The notes under the pieces are model-generated. The model made no database searches, was not told where the DNA came from, and was given only the letters and a program-made list of their open reading frames with translations. Both the position numbers and the translations under genes were made by a program. DNA of 64,000 nt from Burkholderia humptydooensis (lineage in GTDB: Bacteria; Pseudomonadota; Gammaproteobacteria; Burkholderiales; Burkholderiaceae). Where the stretch lies: the NCBI RefSeq assembly GCF_001513745.1, contig NZ_CP013382.1, positions 2,294,001-2,358,000 on the forward strand, given 5' to 3'. Of the stretch, positions 43,996 through 52,943 are shown piece after piece (within the stretch, counting starts at the first letter, position 1; each line of letters starts with the position of its first letter).

Positions 43996-46118
43996 GCGAT
44001 CACCCCCTGCAGATTGCGAACCATGTCGGCATTCACCGCGCGCTGCTCGCGCTCGACCGCACGGCCGGCCACACTCGGATCGCTGGCGCCGGTTACATGG
44101 ATCTGCGTGGACTGATGCAGCTCGACCTTCGCAGCACCGCCGCGCGCAGCCGACTGCGCTGCCAGCGTGGCCGGGGGCTGGTAAGTCGCTCGGGTGTTGC
44201 GCAGTGCCGCAGCCATCTCGGCAGCCGTGATGCTCGCGCGGTTGTTGCCCTTGCCGGCGTAGTAGCTGCGACCGGTTTCCGGATCCGCCACGCTCGCCCA
44301 CTCGCGCGACGCCGCGCGCAGCGCACCGCGCAGATCGTCACTGCGCCCTTCGACGTAATCGGCGATGGCGCGCCGCTTGTTGCGCACCAGGTACTGCTCG
44401 AAGATCCGGTCCTGGAGCCGGCGGTCGAACATCTCATCGCCTTTCAGCTTCAACCCGCGCGCGGCCTCGGCCAGGGTGCTACCGATGATCTGGTAGCGGC
44501 CCGCCGCGTTGAACTGCCCCGCTCGCTGCGCGGCCATGACCTGAGCCAACGTCATGCCTTCGAGGTTCTCGGTGCCGGCTCGGTAGCCGCCTCGCGCGCC
44601 GCGGTTCACGCTGTTGTAATCGCCTTCGCCGCGTGCGATCAGCTTCCCGAACGCCGTATCCGCAAGCTGTCCGAGACGGCCGGCAAGACCACCGTCGTCG
44701 GAAGCCGAAACACGCTCGATCCGCGGCGCCAACACCGGCGCCGGAACGACTTGCGGTGATGGCCTCTGTGTGCCGGAAGGCTGCGGCCCCGGTGTCGACG
44801 GCCTTTCGGCACCTTGCGCCAGAGTCGGTTCCGGTGCAGCCAAAGGCGGTGTAGCGGCTCGTGGCTGCTCGGTGCGCGGCGGCGTCAGTTTCGCGCCGCC
44901 GCCGTCCTTCACACTGTCGATTTCGGCCTGTGTGTATCCGCCGGTAGCGTCGAGCCCGCGGCGATCCTTCAGCGTCAGGATGTCCCACAACGAGCGGAAG
45001 CGGCCGCCCGACAGCTTCGTGATCAGGCCATCGATTTGGTCGCGCACCCCGTCACCGATTTTCCAGCCAAGGAATGCGGCACCCACGGCGGCCGCGCTCG
45101 ATGCGAGCGCGGCAAGCTCGACTCCCATCGCCGAAAGCAGGCCCGTTGCGCCGCTTGCCGCCGCACCGCCCGCGCGCAGCGCTCCCACGATCCTCCAGAT
45201 ACCGCCGGCGATTTTGAATACGCCCAGCGCCTTCAGTGCCACCCCGAGCAGCAGGATCTTCGTCGACCAGCCGTCCGTCGAGTGGTCGAGTTCGATGAAC
45301 AGGTCTACCAGCTTCGCGAGCGGCGGTCCCGCCGCTTCTGCCACTTTCAGAATGGCACTCGCAATGTCGGCAATTCTGTTCGCGACCTCGTCGCCGTGCT
45401 CGTCCATCCAGCGCTGGAACCGATCGAGGCTGGGCCCGACCTTTCCCAGCATCGCGCCTTCGACTCGGATGCCGAGATTTTCGAACGACGTGCCGATGCC
45501 GCGCAACTGCGTCATGAAGCGATGCGAGTCGTCAGCCGCCTTGTCCAGGCCGGTCGACCTCGACATCTCGCGGTACTGCGCCAGGAGCTTCTCGAAGTCC
45601 CCATTGCGCATCGCGAGCATCAGGTTCTCATCGATGCCGAGAATGTTGCCGTACTGGCTGGCAAGCCACGTCGGCTTATTCGCCAGTGACTTCCCCAGGT
45701 CGGACATGATGTCGACCGTGTCGCGCAGCTCACCGTTCGCATTGCGCGTCTGCACGCCCAGCGTCGCGAGGTAGCCCTCCCCAGCCGGGTTGTTGCGCAG
45801 GAAGCGCGCGAGGTTCTCGATCGTCCCAGTGGCCGCTTCTGTCGAGATGCCCATGTTCCGTGCCGCGAACTCGAAGCCTCGCAGGTTGGTCGCCGACGCG
45901 CCGGTCCGTTGCGACACGAAGTACAGGCGCTCGAGCTTCGACGCGAATGCCGCGACGCCCGCGCCCACCGTGAGCGCCGCGCCGGACACCGTGGCGATCA
46001 GCAGCTTGACGCCCTTCGTCGTGCCTTCGACGCCTTCCTTGAAGTTCTTCAGGCCCTTCTCGTCGACCTTGAAGCCGAGCGCGACCAGGAACTCGCGGAT
46101 GACGACCGAATCAGCCAT
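43992..46118 (-). CDS. Tape measure protein with C-terminal muralytic domain
   Basis: 708 residues. The N-terminal part (VVIREFLVALGFKVDEKGLK) and long helical middle with hydrophobic segments near 45-60 and 310-360 are those of a tape measure protein, which sets tail length. A Pro-rich hinge (about 415-480) leads to a lysozyme-like domain from about 490: LIARGEGDYNSVNRG with the likely catalytic glutamate at 498, GQFNAAGRYQIIGSTLAEAA, and MFDRRLQDRIFEQYL. The pattern is that of tail-borne muramidases that open peptidoglycan during DNA entry. It overlaps the chaperone frame at its start. Confidence 0.85.
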   Translation of the reverse strand: MADSVVIREFLVALGFKVDEKGLKNFKEGVEGTTKGVKLLIATVSGAALTVGAGVAAFASKLERLYFVSQRTGASATNLRGFEFAARNMGISTEAATGTIENLARFLRNNPAGEGYLATLGVQTRNANGELRDTVDIMSDLGKSLANKPTWLASQYGNILGIDENLMLAMRNGDFEKLLAQYREMSRSTGLDKAADDSHRFMTQLRGIGTSFENLGIRVEGAMLGKVGPSLDRFQRWMDEHGDEVANRIADIASAILKVAEAAGPPLAKLVDLFIELDHSTDGWSTKILLLGVALKALGVFKIAGGIWRIVGALRAGGAAASGATGLLSAMGVELAALASSAAAVGAAFLGWKIGDGVRDQIDGLITKLSGGRFRSLWDILTLKDRRGLDATGGYTQAEIDSVKDGGGAKLTPPRTEQPRAATPPLAAPEPTLAQGAERPSTPGPQPSGTQRPSPQVVPAPVLAPRIERVSASDDGGLAGRLGQLADTAFGKLIARGEGDYNSVNRGARGGYRAGTENLEGMTLAQVMAAQRAGQFNAAGRYQIIGSTLAEAARGLKLKGDEMFDRRLQDRIFEQYLVRNKRRAIADYVEGRSDDLRGALRAASREWASVADPETGRSYYAGKGNNRASITAAEMAAALRNTRATYQPPATLAAQSAARGGAAKVELHQSTQIHVTGASDPSVAGRAVEREQRAVNADMVRNLQGVIA

Positions 46119-46862
46119 TTTCTCTTTCCATCTTGCGGCGGTACGCCGCTTCGTTGTCCGCCCGGACGGCAAGGGAATCGTTCATGAGCGCGACGTCGGC
46201 CAGGCCGAGCGTTCCGTCGAGCAGCGACTCGTACCGACACATCTGGGCGTGCACCGGCGCGAGCAGCCAGTCCTCGCCGCCGGGCAGCGTGCGGATCCAG
46301 CCTACGTCGCCGCCGGGCTGCTCGCTTGGCTGGTAAGCAGCCCGCTGATAAAAGGGCCAAGGTTCGCCACCACGACGCGCACGACGAGCGGCAGCATCAC
46401 GTCGATGCCGATGTCGTCGAACATCGACGTCTTGTGAATGGTGTTCCAGACCTTCGCCCAGCCCGGCCCCTGCCAGCGTTCGACAACGGACAGGCACGTG
46501 CCGAAGACATACTCGGCGTCCTCGTCCTTCAAACCGGCCAGCGCATCGGCGAATGGCTGCAGCACCGGGGCGATCGCGTCGACCATCGAGAGCAGCTCGC
46601 GCGAGCGGTCGGCCTCAGGGGCCGGCGAGTCGTCGTCCGGCGCCTCGGTGTCACCGGCGCCTTCAAGCGCCGCGAGCGCTGCGTTCGCGCGTGCCTGATC
46701 GCGTGCGACGTCAGCTTGCTCGAGCTCGGCGTAAAACTTCATCAGCACCGGGATCATCGGGGGGATGATCGGCGCGATGCGCCGCGAAACGTGGAACTGC
46801 TGCATCGCGCTCAGCTTGCCGACCGCGTATCGCACGCCATTGAGTTGCACTTCGGTCGTCAT
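46111..46862 (-). CDS. Tail assembly chaperone, minus-one frameshift product (GT-type)
   Basis: Predicted 250-residue product: 171 residues of the chaperone frame, a slip at the heptamer 46356-46350, then 79 residues of the overlapping frame ending at 46111 (YQRAAYQPSEQPGGDVGWIR, then GGEDWLLAPVHAQMCRYESL). The second frame has no ATG, GTG or TTG start near the overlap, so it can only be read by shifting. In lambda the same arrangement makes gpGT, which bridges tape measure and tube during tail assembly. It lies between the tube gene and the tape measure gene, the standard place. Confidence 0.75.
46302..46862 (-). CDS. Tail assembly chaperone, unshifted product (G-type)
   Basis: 186 residues. 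MTTEVQLNGVRYAVGKLSAM, FHVSRRIAPIIPPMIPVLMK, AALAALEGAGDTEAPDDDSP, AYVFGTCLSVVERW-like EYVFGTCLSVVERWQGPGWA and the final LGPFISGLLTSQASSPAAT. The acidic linker and mid helices match phage tail assembly chaperones found between tube and tape measure. The start at 46862 lies two bases after the tube stop. Most ribosomes end here; a fraction should shift to make the longer form. Confidence 0.78.
   Translation of the reverse strand: MTTEVQLNGVRYAVGKLSAMQQFHVSRRIAPIIPPMIPVLMKFYAELEQADVARDQARANAALAALEGAGDTEAPDDDSPAPEADRSRELLSMVDAIAPVLQPFADALAGLKDEDAEYVFGTCLSVVERWQGPGWAKVWNTIHKTSMFDDIGIDVMLPLVVRVVVANLGPFISGLLTSQASSPAAT
46350..46356 (-). promoter_or_regulatory. Slippery heptamer C_CCU_UUU for -1 frameshifting
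   Basis: In the chaperone frame the codons read GGC CCU UUU AUC; with the preceding C they form X_XXY_YYZ with X=C and Y=Z=U. After a one-base slip the next codon UAU starts the second frame. The site is 46 bases before the stop of the first frame. Confidence 0.75.
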
Positions 46863-46864
46863 GT

Positions 46865-47305
46865 TCAGTACGTCCCGAGGATGTTGTCGATCTTGATCGA
46901 GTCGAAGACCCATTCGACGATGTCACCGTCCTTCGCGTACTTCAGGTCCGGCGCCTTCTTGAACGCGCAGCTGCGCGCGGTCGTCACGTCGCCGGCAGCC
47001 GTCTGCCGAACCTCGATCAGGTTCTTGCCCCACAGGCGGCTGTCGAGCGACTGCGCGTCGTACAGCGCCATCAACTTCGCGTTGATCGGCGCGGTCTTCA
47101 GGTATCGCAGCGTGACCTGGCCGGACTTGTCGGCATGCAGGCTGTGCATGCCTTCACCGTCCGAGCCGATCGTCATCGTGTTCTTGTCGCCGGCGCGCAC
47201 GATCGTGATGCCCTCTTCGGCGGTCGCTTCGCCGTAGCCGAGCGAGAACGCGCCGCCCGGGCCCACGAGCGTCGCCGCGACGTCCTGAAAGCTGTAAGTC
47301 GTCAT
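46865..47305 (-). CDS. Tail tube protein (DUF3277)
   Basis: 146 residues. YSFQDVAATLVGPGGAFSLG, GITIVRAGDKNTMTIGSDGE, HSLHADKSGQVTLRYLKTAP and ARSCAFKKAPDLKYAKDGDI are DUF3277 text. Gene order sheath-DUF3277-chaperone-tape measure marks it as the inner tube through which DNA passes. It starts 15 bases behind the sheath stop. No oddities. Confidence 0.85.
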   Translation of the reverse strand: MTTYSFQDVAATLVGPGGAFSLGYGEATAEEGITIVRAGDKNTMTIGSDGEGMHSLHADKSGQVTLRYLKTAPINAKLMALYDAQSLDSRLWGKNLIEVRQTAAGDVTTARSCAFKKAPDLKYAKDGDIVEWVFDSIKIDNILGTY

Positions 47306-47320
47306 GTTGAGATGCCCCTG

Positions 47321-48796
47321 TTAGCGGTTGACGTTGACGAGGATGTCGACGCTGTGGATCGCCCCGGCTTCCTTCGCCGCGACCTGGAACGTGACGGACT
47401 TGCGCGCCTCGCGGTCGGCCTGCGACTGCGTCGCGATCGGCGGTGCGTAGACGTAGTAGCCCTTTGCCAACGTGTCGCCCTGATTCAGCGCGCCGAAGCC
47501 CGCCGAGTTCCACACGCCCGGAGCGAGATAGCCGTTGTTCACCGCGGCCTCGCACGCAGCCGAGATAGTCGCCGCGATCGTGGCGTTGCCGCCGTCGGTC
47601 TGCGGGATCTTCGTCGGGCTCTGGTACAGCAGGTTGTAGACGTCCGTCTCGATACGGTTGCGGAACCAGATCGCGTTGTAGACCGAGTCGGCAAACAGTC
47701 CGCTCGGCGTCACGCCGTACTGGATGATCGACGTGTCGTTGCTGTAGTTCACGAACACGTTGCAGTTCTTCGCCTGCAGCGCGTTCGCCTGCGTGCTGGT
47801 CAGCTGCTCGGCCGCCACGCTCGGCTCCTGCTTGAACATCAGCGTGATCGTCGTGTTGTTGCCGTTGAAGTTCACCGTCAGCAGCCGGCCGAGCAGCGAC
47901 GACACCGCGTACGGCGACGAGCTGGAGTACTGCAGGATGGTGTACTTCAGGTTCAGCGCTTTCAGCTTGCTCGCGATGTCGGTCGACACGGTCGAGTCGA
48001 GCACCTGCGGGTTCTGCGTCGTGATGCCGTAGAGGTGACGCTGGTCCGCCTCGATGAGGTTCGCGACCGCGATGTGCTGCGCATCCGTGATCGATGCATC
48101 GGCGAAGTCGAGGCCGAGGAACTGATTGGCGAATCGGTCGATGAACACCGCAGCTGCATCGACCGGTTGCTCGGGCGCGATGCCGGCTGCCGGCGTGCCG
48201 GCGAGACTGCTGGTCAGGCCGAGCATGGACGAGACGTCCGTGCCACTCCCGGGCGCAGTCGCATACCCGACGGTCGAGCTGGTACCGGACGTGCCCGACG
48301 TAATCACGAACTGCGATCCGTTCCACGCGATCGTCGCACCGGTCAACTTCGCGTTGATCACCGTCGCGACGCCATTCAGGTTCGTCTGCGCGGAAAAATC
48401 GAGTGCCGTGACCGTCTTCGCGGTACCGTCGATGGTGATGTTGAACGCGCCCGCTGTCACGGCTTTCCAGACCGTCATGTCCTGCTGCGCGGTCGACAAC
48501 ACGCCGCCGCGCAACGAACCGGACGTCGCGGTCTTCGCCCAGCGACCGATCATCAGCTGCTGCGGTTGCGGCACCTGGTTAAAGTACAACGCGGCCGCGA
48601 AGTACTCGGGCGTGTTCGTGCCGAAGTCGGCCGTCACATCATTGATACTGCCGTACGAGCGCGCACGCTCGTTGGTGTCGATCACGGCCGACGGGCCGAG
48701 AATCAGCCCTGTGTTCATGTTCGCGCCCTGCGCCGCGAGAGCGGCGAGGTTGATCGTCACGTTGATCAGACGCGATACCGGCAATCCGTTGGACAT
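47321..48796 (-). CDS. Tail sheath protein (DUF3383)
   Basis: 491 residues. [60 protein letters not shown] and QQLMIGRWA at the N-terminal end, and [20 protein letters not shown] and [20 protein letters not shown] at the C-terminal end, are the DUF3383 pattern. It forms the contractile outer sheath that drives the tube into the cell. Its length fits the family. It is followed at 15 bases by the tube gene. Confidence 0.9.
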   Translation of the reverse strand: MSNGLPVSRLINVTINLAALAAQGANMNTGLILGPSAVIDTNERARSYGSINDVTADFGTNTPEYFAAALYFNQVPQPQQLMIGRWAKTATSGSLRGGVLSTAQQDMTVWKAVTAGAFNITIDGTAKTVTALDFSAQTNLNGVATVINAKLTGATIAWNGSQFVITSGTSGTSSTVGYATAPGSGTDVSSMLGLTSSLAGTPAAGIAPEQPVDAAAVFIDRFANQFLGLDFADASITDAQHIAVANLIEADQRHLYGITTQNPQVLDSTVSTDIASKLKALNLKYTILQYSSSSPYAVSSLLGRLLTVNFNGNNTTITLMFKQEPSVAAEQLTSTQANALQAKNCNVFVNYSNDTSIIQYGVTPSGLFADSVYNAIWFRNRIETDVYNLLYQSPTKIPQTDGGNATIAATISAACEAAVNNGYLAPGVWNSAGFGALNQGDTLAKGYYVYAPPIATQSQADREARKSVTFQVAAKEAGAIHSVDILVNVNR

Positions 48797-48805
48797 GCTG
48801 GTCCC

Positions 48806-49396
48806 CTACGAGTGGATGTTCGAAACGCCGACCACCGGCGTCGACGCGTCAGTCGTCGTCGCCACGGTGGCCGATTTGAGGTTGAGGACCGCGTAGGTCC
48901 GGGTGATCTTGCGGCGCAGCGTTACCGTCATGTCGTACCGGCGCACCCACTGCTGGTTGACCAGGTCCGGCGCCGCGCGAATCGCGCCGACGCCGACGAA
49001 CGCCATCTCCTGCAGCTGCAACTGCTCGCGGTTCTGCGGAATCGCGAGGCCGTCGGCGAGCCGCTGCGCATATCCCTTCGCGAGCGGCCCGTAGAACGTG
49101 CACATCACATCGATGTCCTGATGTCGGATATACGTGTCGTGGCCGTCGCCGGTGCCGTCGTGCTGGATCACCGGGCCGGCGTCCGGCTCTTGCTCCTGCA
49201 GGCCGAACGCACACCAGTTCACGGACGGCTCGGGCTGCTTCGGTACGGTGGACTGCCAGCGCGGCCGCACAAGGTCAGGAGGCAATGCCGTGATGCCCGC
49301 GATGAGGTCATGGACCAGATCGTCGAGTTCATCGTCCTCGGCCGGCGGCGCATCGACGGCTGGTGCCAGGTAACCGCCGGTCGAGCTGTCGTTCAT
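48806..49396 (-). CDS. Phage neck terminator-type protein
   Basis: 196 residues. DDLVHDLIAGITALPPDLVR, RWQSTVPKQPEPSVNWCAFG, FYGPLAKGYAQRLADGLAIP and QQWVRRYDMTVTLRRKITRT match the LIC_12616/gp12-like neck proteins located just before the sheath in this phage type. It probably caps the tail at the connector. The gene ends nine bases before the sheath start. The C-terminal 25 residues are Thr/Val rich. Confidence 0.75.
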   Translation of the reverse strand: MNDSSTGGYLAPAVDAPPAEDDELDDLVHDLIAGITALPPDLVRPRWQSTVPKQPEPSVNWCAFGLQEQEPDAGPVIQHDGTGDGHDTYIRHQDIDVMCTFYGPLAKGYAQRLADGLAIPQNREQLQLQEMAFVGVGAIRAAPDLVNQQWVRRYDMTVTLRRKITRTYAVLNLKSATVATTTDASTPVVGVSNIHS

Positions 49397-49400
49397 GAGG

Positions 49401-49772
49401 TCATCCCGAGAGGGGTTTCAGGTCACACGTCGCGCAGACGAAGCCGCGGCCGAAGTGCGAGTAGTCGTTCACGTTGACGACGGTGTAGGTGCGGCCCGCC
49501 CACACGACTTCGTCGGCGTCGTGGCCGGCGCTGCCGTCGGTCAGCCGGAATATCGTGTGCAGGGTGATCGAGCCGATGATTCGGCTGCCGTCCGCGTTCC
49601 GATGCAGGATGTCGCCCTTGTCGCTCGTTACGACGGCGGCGAACGGCGTCGATGCCGCGGCGTTCTGCGCGCGGCCGTGGCTGTCGACCGTCTGCGTCAT
49701 GCGATTGCAGATCAGGCCGGTGTCCATGAAATCCGGGTCGAGCAGGACCTCGGTTACGTCGAGGAAGGCCAT
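49401..49772 (-). CDS. Head-tail connector region protein
   Basis: 123 residues. MAFLDVTEVLLDPDFMDTGL, ICNRMTQTVDSHGRAQNAAA, FAAVVTSDKGDILHRNADGS and VWAGRTYTVVNVNDYSHFGR show a small beta-rich domain similar to head-tail joining proteins. The CxxC near the end (FVCATCDLKPLSG) could bind a metal. The ATG at 49772 is preferred over longer frames. A terminator-like hairpin precedes it. Confidence 0.68.
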   Translation of the reverse strand: MAFLDVTEVLLDPDFMDTGLICNRMTQTVDSHGRAQNAAASTPFAAVVTSDKGDILHRNADGSRIIGSITLHTIFRLTDGSAGHDADEVVWAGRTYTVVNVNDYSHFGRGFVCATCDLKPLSG

Positions 49773-49788
49773 AGCGAGCGCACCAACG

Positions 49789-49812
49789 AAAAAAGGCCGC
49801 ACACGGCGGCCC
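49789..49812 (-). terminator. Terminator-like hairpin inside the neck gene block
   Basis: On the minus strand GGCCGC, a CGTGT loop and GCGGCC are followed by six T. It lies in the 61-base gap between two neck genes of the late operon. Confidence 0.7.
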
Positions 49813-49833
49813 TTGGATCGGGGAGACTGGAAA

Positions 49834-50313
49834 CTATTTCTTGCGGACCACGTACGTGATCGCGTTGCGATACTGGCCGGTGTCGACCAGCGTGTTCTCC
49901 CGCGTGACGCCGCGGCGCCGGCGCGCGGCCAGCGTCGAATCGGCCAGTTCGGGAGCGATGTTGCCGTTGATCTTCGCGCGCACGCCGTTTTGCCCGGCGA
50001 GACCGGCCAGCTTCAGCCGGCGCTCGACCTGTTCGAGATCGCCGTCGAGCGCCGCTTCGACGCCCTTCAGCAGCTGCGGCTCGAACGTCGGCCGGGCATC
50101 CTGCACGCCGGGCACCAGGTGCGGGCGCGCCGGGATGTTGTTCGCCGGCGAGCCGTTTTCCATGATGTAGCCGATCTCGGCGTTGCTGAGCGGCTCGCCC
50201 TCGTCCTTCCGGCCGGCGGTGCTGTCGGGCACGCCGACGAGCACCTCCTTCTGCACGAGCCCGCTGATCGACTTCAGCACCTCATCGAGGCGGTCGATTT
50301 TCATGCCGTCCAT
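49834..50313 (-). CDS. Neck/tail completion protein (HK97 gp10-like position)
   Basis: 159 residues. KIDRLDEVLKSISGLVQKEV, then VGVPDSTAGRKDEGEPLSNA, EIGYIMENGSPANNIPARPH and DTGQYRNAITYVVRKK are typical of small phage virion-assembly proteins in which GxPxxxxxxR...NAExxxxxExG leads to IPARPF/H. Similar proteins join tail to head. GGGAGAA lies six bases before the ATG at 50313, which fixes the start; a second ATG nine bases later is weaker. The family name was not pinned down. Confidence 0.72.
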   Translation of the reverse strand: MDGMKIDRLDEVLKSISGLVQKEVLVGVPDSTAGRKDEGEPLSNAEIGYIMENGSPANNIPARPHLVPGVQDARPTFEPQLLKGVEAALDGDLEQVERRLKLAGLAGQNGVRAKINGNIAPELADSTLAARRRRGVTRENTLVDTGQYRNAITYVVRKK

Positions 50314-50341
50314 GGGATTCTCCCGACGGGCGGCGACAGCG

Positions 50342-50725
50342 TTACAGCTGAATACCGCCCGAGCCCATCATCTGCGCGAGGCTGAGATAGCGAACGCCGT
50401 ACATCGTGGCGTTCCAGAAGCCGCCGTCCTTTATGGCGACAGCCGCGGTGTCGTAGCTCGCGCTCACCTTGTCGACGGCCTTCGACGACTGCGGCCCGGT
50501 CACCTGCCCGGGCACGCCGCCGACGGCGGCCGTCTTCTGGTCCTTCAGCGCGAGCGCGAGATGGTGCGCGGTGACCAGCGCGACACCCAGATCCGTCAGC
50601 TCGCGCCACCGGTCAGCGTTGACGAGCGACACCGCGACGGTCATCCAGAACTGGACGAGAGGGTCGGGGTACGTCGTTGTATCGTCGAACTCGGGAAACG
50701 ACTGTCGGAACTGGGCGATGTCCAC
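50342..50725 (-). CDS. Head-tail adaptor protein (DUF4054)
   Basis: 127 residues. MDIAQFRQSFPEFDDTTTYP, DPLVQFWMTVAVSLVNADRW, ALVTAHHLALALKDQKTAAV and VDKVSASYDTAAVAIKDGGF form the DUF4054 pattern, the first adaptor ring on the portal. It is preceded by the coiled-coil protein and followed by the neck protein, as in other members of this phage type. The ending YGVRYLSLAQMMGSGGIQ is also conserved. Confidence 0.8.
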   Translation of the reverse strand: MDIAQFRQSFPEFDDTTTYPDPLVQFWMTVAVSLVNADRWRELTDLGVALVTAHHLALALKDQKTAAVGGVPGQVTGPQSSKAVDKVSASYDTAAVAIKDGGFWNATMYGVRYLSLAQMMGSGGIQL

Positions 50726-50788
50726 GTGTCACCTTGCAAAAATGCGGATGCCCGGCGCGCGCCTGCATGGTGCAGCGCCGGGAGGCCA

Positions 50789-51265
50789 TTATGCCTTCTT
50801 CCCGCTGCCGGCCTTCTGGGTTGCGCCGTCGGCCGTGCCATCCTTTGCCGCCGCCGCGGCGTCCTTCTGCGCTGCCTCGAACGCGGCGACCCGCGCGGCG
50901 AGATCCTGCTCGCCCGCCGCGACCGCAGCTTCGCGCGTGTCGAGTGCCGCCGCACGTTCGTCCAGCCCCTTGCTGAACGTGTCGAGCTCGACCCGCAACT
51001 TGTCGAGGCGGTCCGACTCGGCTTGGAGATCGGCCTTCGTCGCGGCCAGCGTGTCAGCCTGATCCGGCGTGCCCCCTTGCGAGCCATCCGAATCGGCGGA
51101 TTTCTCCGGCAGCGGACCCGTGTGCGCCTTCGCGTACCAGTGGTCGGCGATGAAATGCTCGACCTCCTGCACGCCGGCCTCGACGCGGCGGACGACCTCC
51201 TCGCCCTCGTGGAGCAGCCGGATCGTGAACGCCGTCAGAACGTTGATCTTCACCATCTTCGCCAT
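50789..51265 (-). CDS. Phage protein with coiled coil, between capsid and adaptor
   Basis: 158 residues. The first 65 (MAKMVKINVLTAFTIRLLHE and continuing EVVRRVEAGVQEVEHFIADH) look like a small conserved phage domain followed by a linker; residues 75-140 are a long heptad-bearing helix (ATKADLQAESDRLDKLRVEL, ERAAALDTREAAVAAGEQDL); the tail is Ala/Lys rich. The function is not known; position suggests a capsid accessory or head fibre. The ATG at 51265 lies one base from the capsid stop. Confidence 0.65.
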   Translation of the reverse strand: MAKMVKINVLTAFTIRLLHEGEEVVRRVEAGVQEVEHFIADHWYAKAHTGPLPEKSADSDGSQGGTPDQADTLAATKADLQAESDRLDKLRVELDTFSKGLDERAAALDTREAAVAAGEQDLAARVAAFEAAQKDAAAAAKDGTADGATQKAGSGKKA

Positions 51266-51266
51266 T

Positions 51267-52358
51267 TCAGATCCCGTCCCGGTAAGCAGCCGTCGTGCCA
51301 TAGCGCCATTCGACGCGGCCGATACGCGACCAGTAGGTCGTAATCTGGAACAGCGAGCGGTACTCGAGCGGCGTGCGCTGCAGGTCCGTCATCGGGAACT
51401 GAACGTACTTCTTGTCGCTGTTGTACGCGACCATCCGGTCCACGGTGTTGAGCTGGCCCTGCGTGCCGCCGGCGCCGGCGCCGATCAGCCACTTCAGCTC
51501 GAGGATTTCGAGCGGCGTGCCCTGCTGCGTGCAGATATTGTTCTCGAGCAGGTATGTCAGGATCGACTTGCTGCCGGCCGTGCTGATGAGGCGCGACGCG
51601 ATGCCGCCGAGCGTGGCCGGCGGCAGCATCAGGCGGTTCGGCTTCACCTTCCAGCCGGACGCTTGCCATGCCGACGTCAGGATCTCGTTGACGTCCTTCA
51701 GGATTTCGTCCGGCGTCTTCGTGTTCCACTGCGGCGTGCCGGCCGCGCCGTTCGCGACGTTCGAAACGCTCCCGACGGCGCCGATCGAGTTCACCAGGCC
51801 GGTGAAGCTCATCTGCGGATCGCCGTAGTAGACGATCTGGTCGAGGTCCATGTTGCGCTTCATGTTCATCGCCTCGACCTTCTGCGAGTCGATGGGCATG
51901 CCGAGCGCCTGCGACTTCACGAGCTCGGGCACCGTGTACTTGACCTCGGCACCCCAGAGCAGCATCGGCTGTGCGGTCTTGCCGATGTCGACCGACGGGC
52001 CCGCGAGCGCATTGCCCTCGTTCGAGATCCAGTTCAGGCCGTTCGGGTTGATGCCGCCGCTCATGCCGAACGCCGAGTTCGTGAACGACGCGACTTCGTC
52101 GGCCGCCGACACGTCGCTGCGGATGTAGATGTCGCGCGACCAGGTGTACTCGACGAGCGGCTCGTTCAGCGTCTGATCGAGGCGTTCGAGCTGGCCGACG
52201 AGGAATGCGCCGGTCGAGTCGATCGTCTGGCGATCGTACGTGTACTGCTGGTCCTGCGTACGCGCGCGGATCAGCCGGCGCGTCGCGTCCGCGACGGCCG
52301 CCGACATCGGGATCGAGGCCCCGGCCCGGCGCAGGTGCTTCAGTTCGGACATGTCCAT
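51267..52358 (-). CDS. Major capsid protein (DUF2184, HK97 fold)
   Basis: 363 residues. MDMSELKHLRRAGASIPMSA, FLVGQLERLDQTLNEPLVEY, WSRDIYIRSDVSAADEVASF and DQIVYYGDPQMSFTGLVNSI, then PPATLGGIASRLISTAGSKS and MTDLQRTPLEYRSLFQITTY form the DUF2184 pattern. This family is the major head protein of Bcep781-like and related myoviruses. The start at 52358 is chosen because TGGAG lies eight bases before it. A hairpin separates it from the decoration gene, so it may have extra regulation suited to its high copy number. Confidence 0.87.
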   Translation of the reverse strand: MDMSELKHLRRAGASIPMSAAVADATRRLIRARTQDQQYTYDRQTIDSTGAFLVGQLERLDQTLNEPLVEYTWSRDIYIRSDVSAADEVASFTNSAFGMSGGINPNGLNWISNEGNALAGPSVDIGKTAQPMLLWGAEVKYTVPELVKSQALGMPIDSQKVEAMNMKRNMDLDQIVYYGDPQMSFTGLVNSIGAVGSVSNVANGAAGTPQWNTKTPDEILKDVNEILTSAWQASGWKVKPNRLMLPPATLGGIASRLISTAGSKSILTYLLENNICTQQGTPLEILELKWLIGAGAGGTQGQLNTVDRMVAYNSDKKYVQFPMTDLQRTPLEYRSLFQITTYWSRIGRVEWRYGTTAAYRDGI

Positions 52359-52377
52359 GTAATGGCTCCAGAAATGC

Positions 52378-52402
52378 AAAAGCCCCGCGATTGCGGGGCT
52401 TC
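52378..52402 (-). terminator. Terminator-like hairpin between decoration and major capsid genes
   Basis: AAGCCCCGC and GCGGGGCTT pair around GATT, followed on the minus strand by TTTTGC. It lies 20 bases before the capsid start codon in the late operon. Confidence 0.65.
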
Positions 52403-52427
52403 GGGTGAAGCGCTGTTCAGCGCCGGA

Positions 52428-52934
52428 TCAGATGTTGACGGCGATTTCGACGATGCCGTATGCGTCGGCCGGGCCGGTGAAGTACCAGTTCGCCGGCATC
52501 GCGACGGTGTTCGTGCCGTCGACTGCCGCTTCGAAACCACCGAGCGGCTTGCCGGCGGCCGCTGCCGCGACGCGCACGTACACCGTACCGTTCTTCGTGG
52601 CCGGCGCGGTGCCGCCCAGCGCGGCGTTGAAGTAGCCACGCTTCAGGATGTCGGTCGGGCCGCTCGTCGGCGGCGTCGAAGTCCCGAGCGGATCGGTGCC
52701 GTTACCCTGAATCGGATACGCGCGCAAGTTCACTCCGTAGACGAGCGCCGCGGTGTCGGCCGCGTTGTTGATCGGCTGAATCTTGCCGTTCACCATCTTC
52801 ACCGGCACGCCGAACGCCGTCGGCGGTGCAGCCGGATCGATCAGCTGCGTCTCGATCGTGGCGACTTCGGCGCGCTGGAGATCGCCGGCAAAGCCCGCCG
52901 GCATGCGGTACTGATAGGCTTGATACGAGGGCAT
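52428..52934 (-). CDS. Head decoration/structural cement protein
   Basis: 168 residues. SYQAYQYRMPAGFAGDLQRA, TAFGVPVKMVNGKIQPINNA, ALVYGVNLRAYPIQGNG and KNGTVYVRVAAAAAGKPLGG, then EAAVDGTNTVAMPANWYFTG. The pattern (start FxGD, xTAVYGxxVRP-like, VxVRV, IxxAxxGxxN) is that of DUF2190/gp24-like structural cement proteins that sit on capsids. It lies between scaffold and major capsid. No oddities. Confidence 0.75.
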   Translation of the reverse strand: MPSYQAYQYRMPAGFAGDLQRAEVATIETQLIDPAAPPTAFGVPVKMVNGKIQPINNAADTAALVYGVNLRAYPIQGNGTDPLGTSTPPTSGPTDILKRGYFNAALGGTAPATKNGTVYVRVAAAAAGKPLGGFEAAVDGTNTVAMPANWYFTGPADAYGIVEIAVNI

Positions 52935-52943
52935 GTCGGCTCC

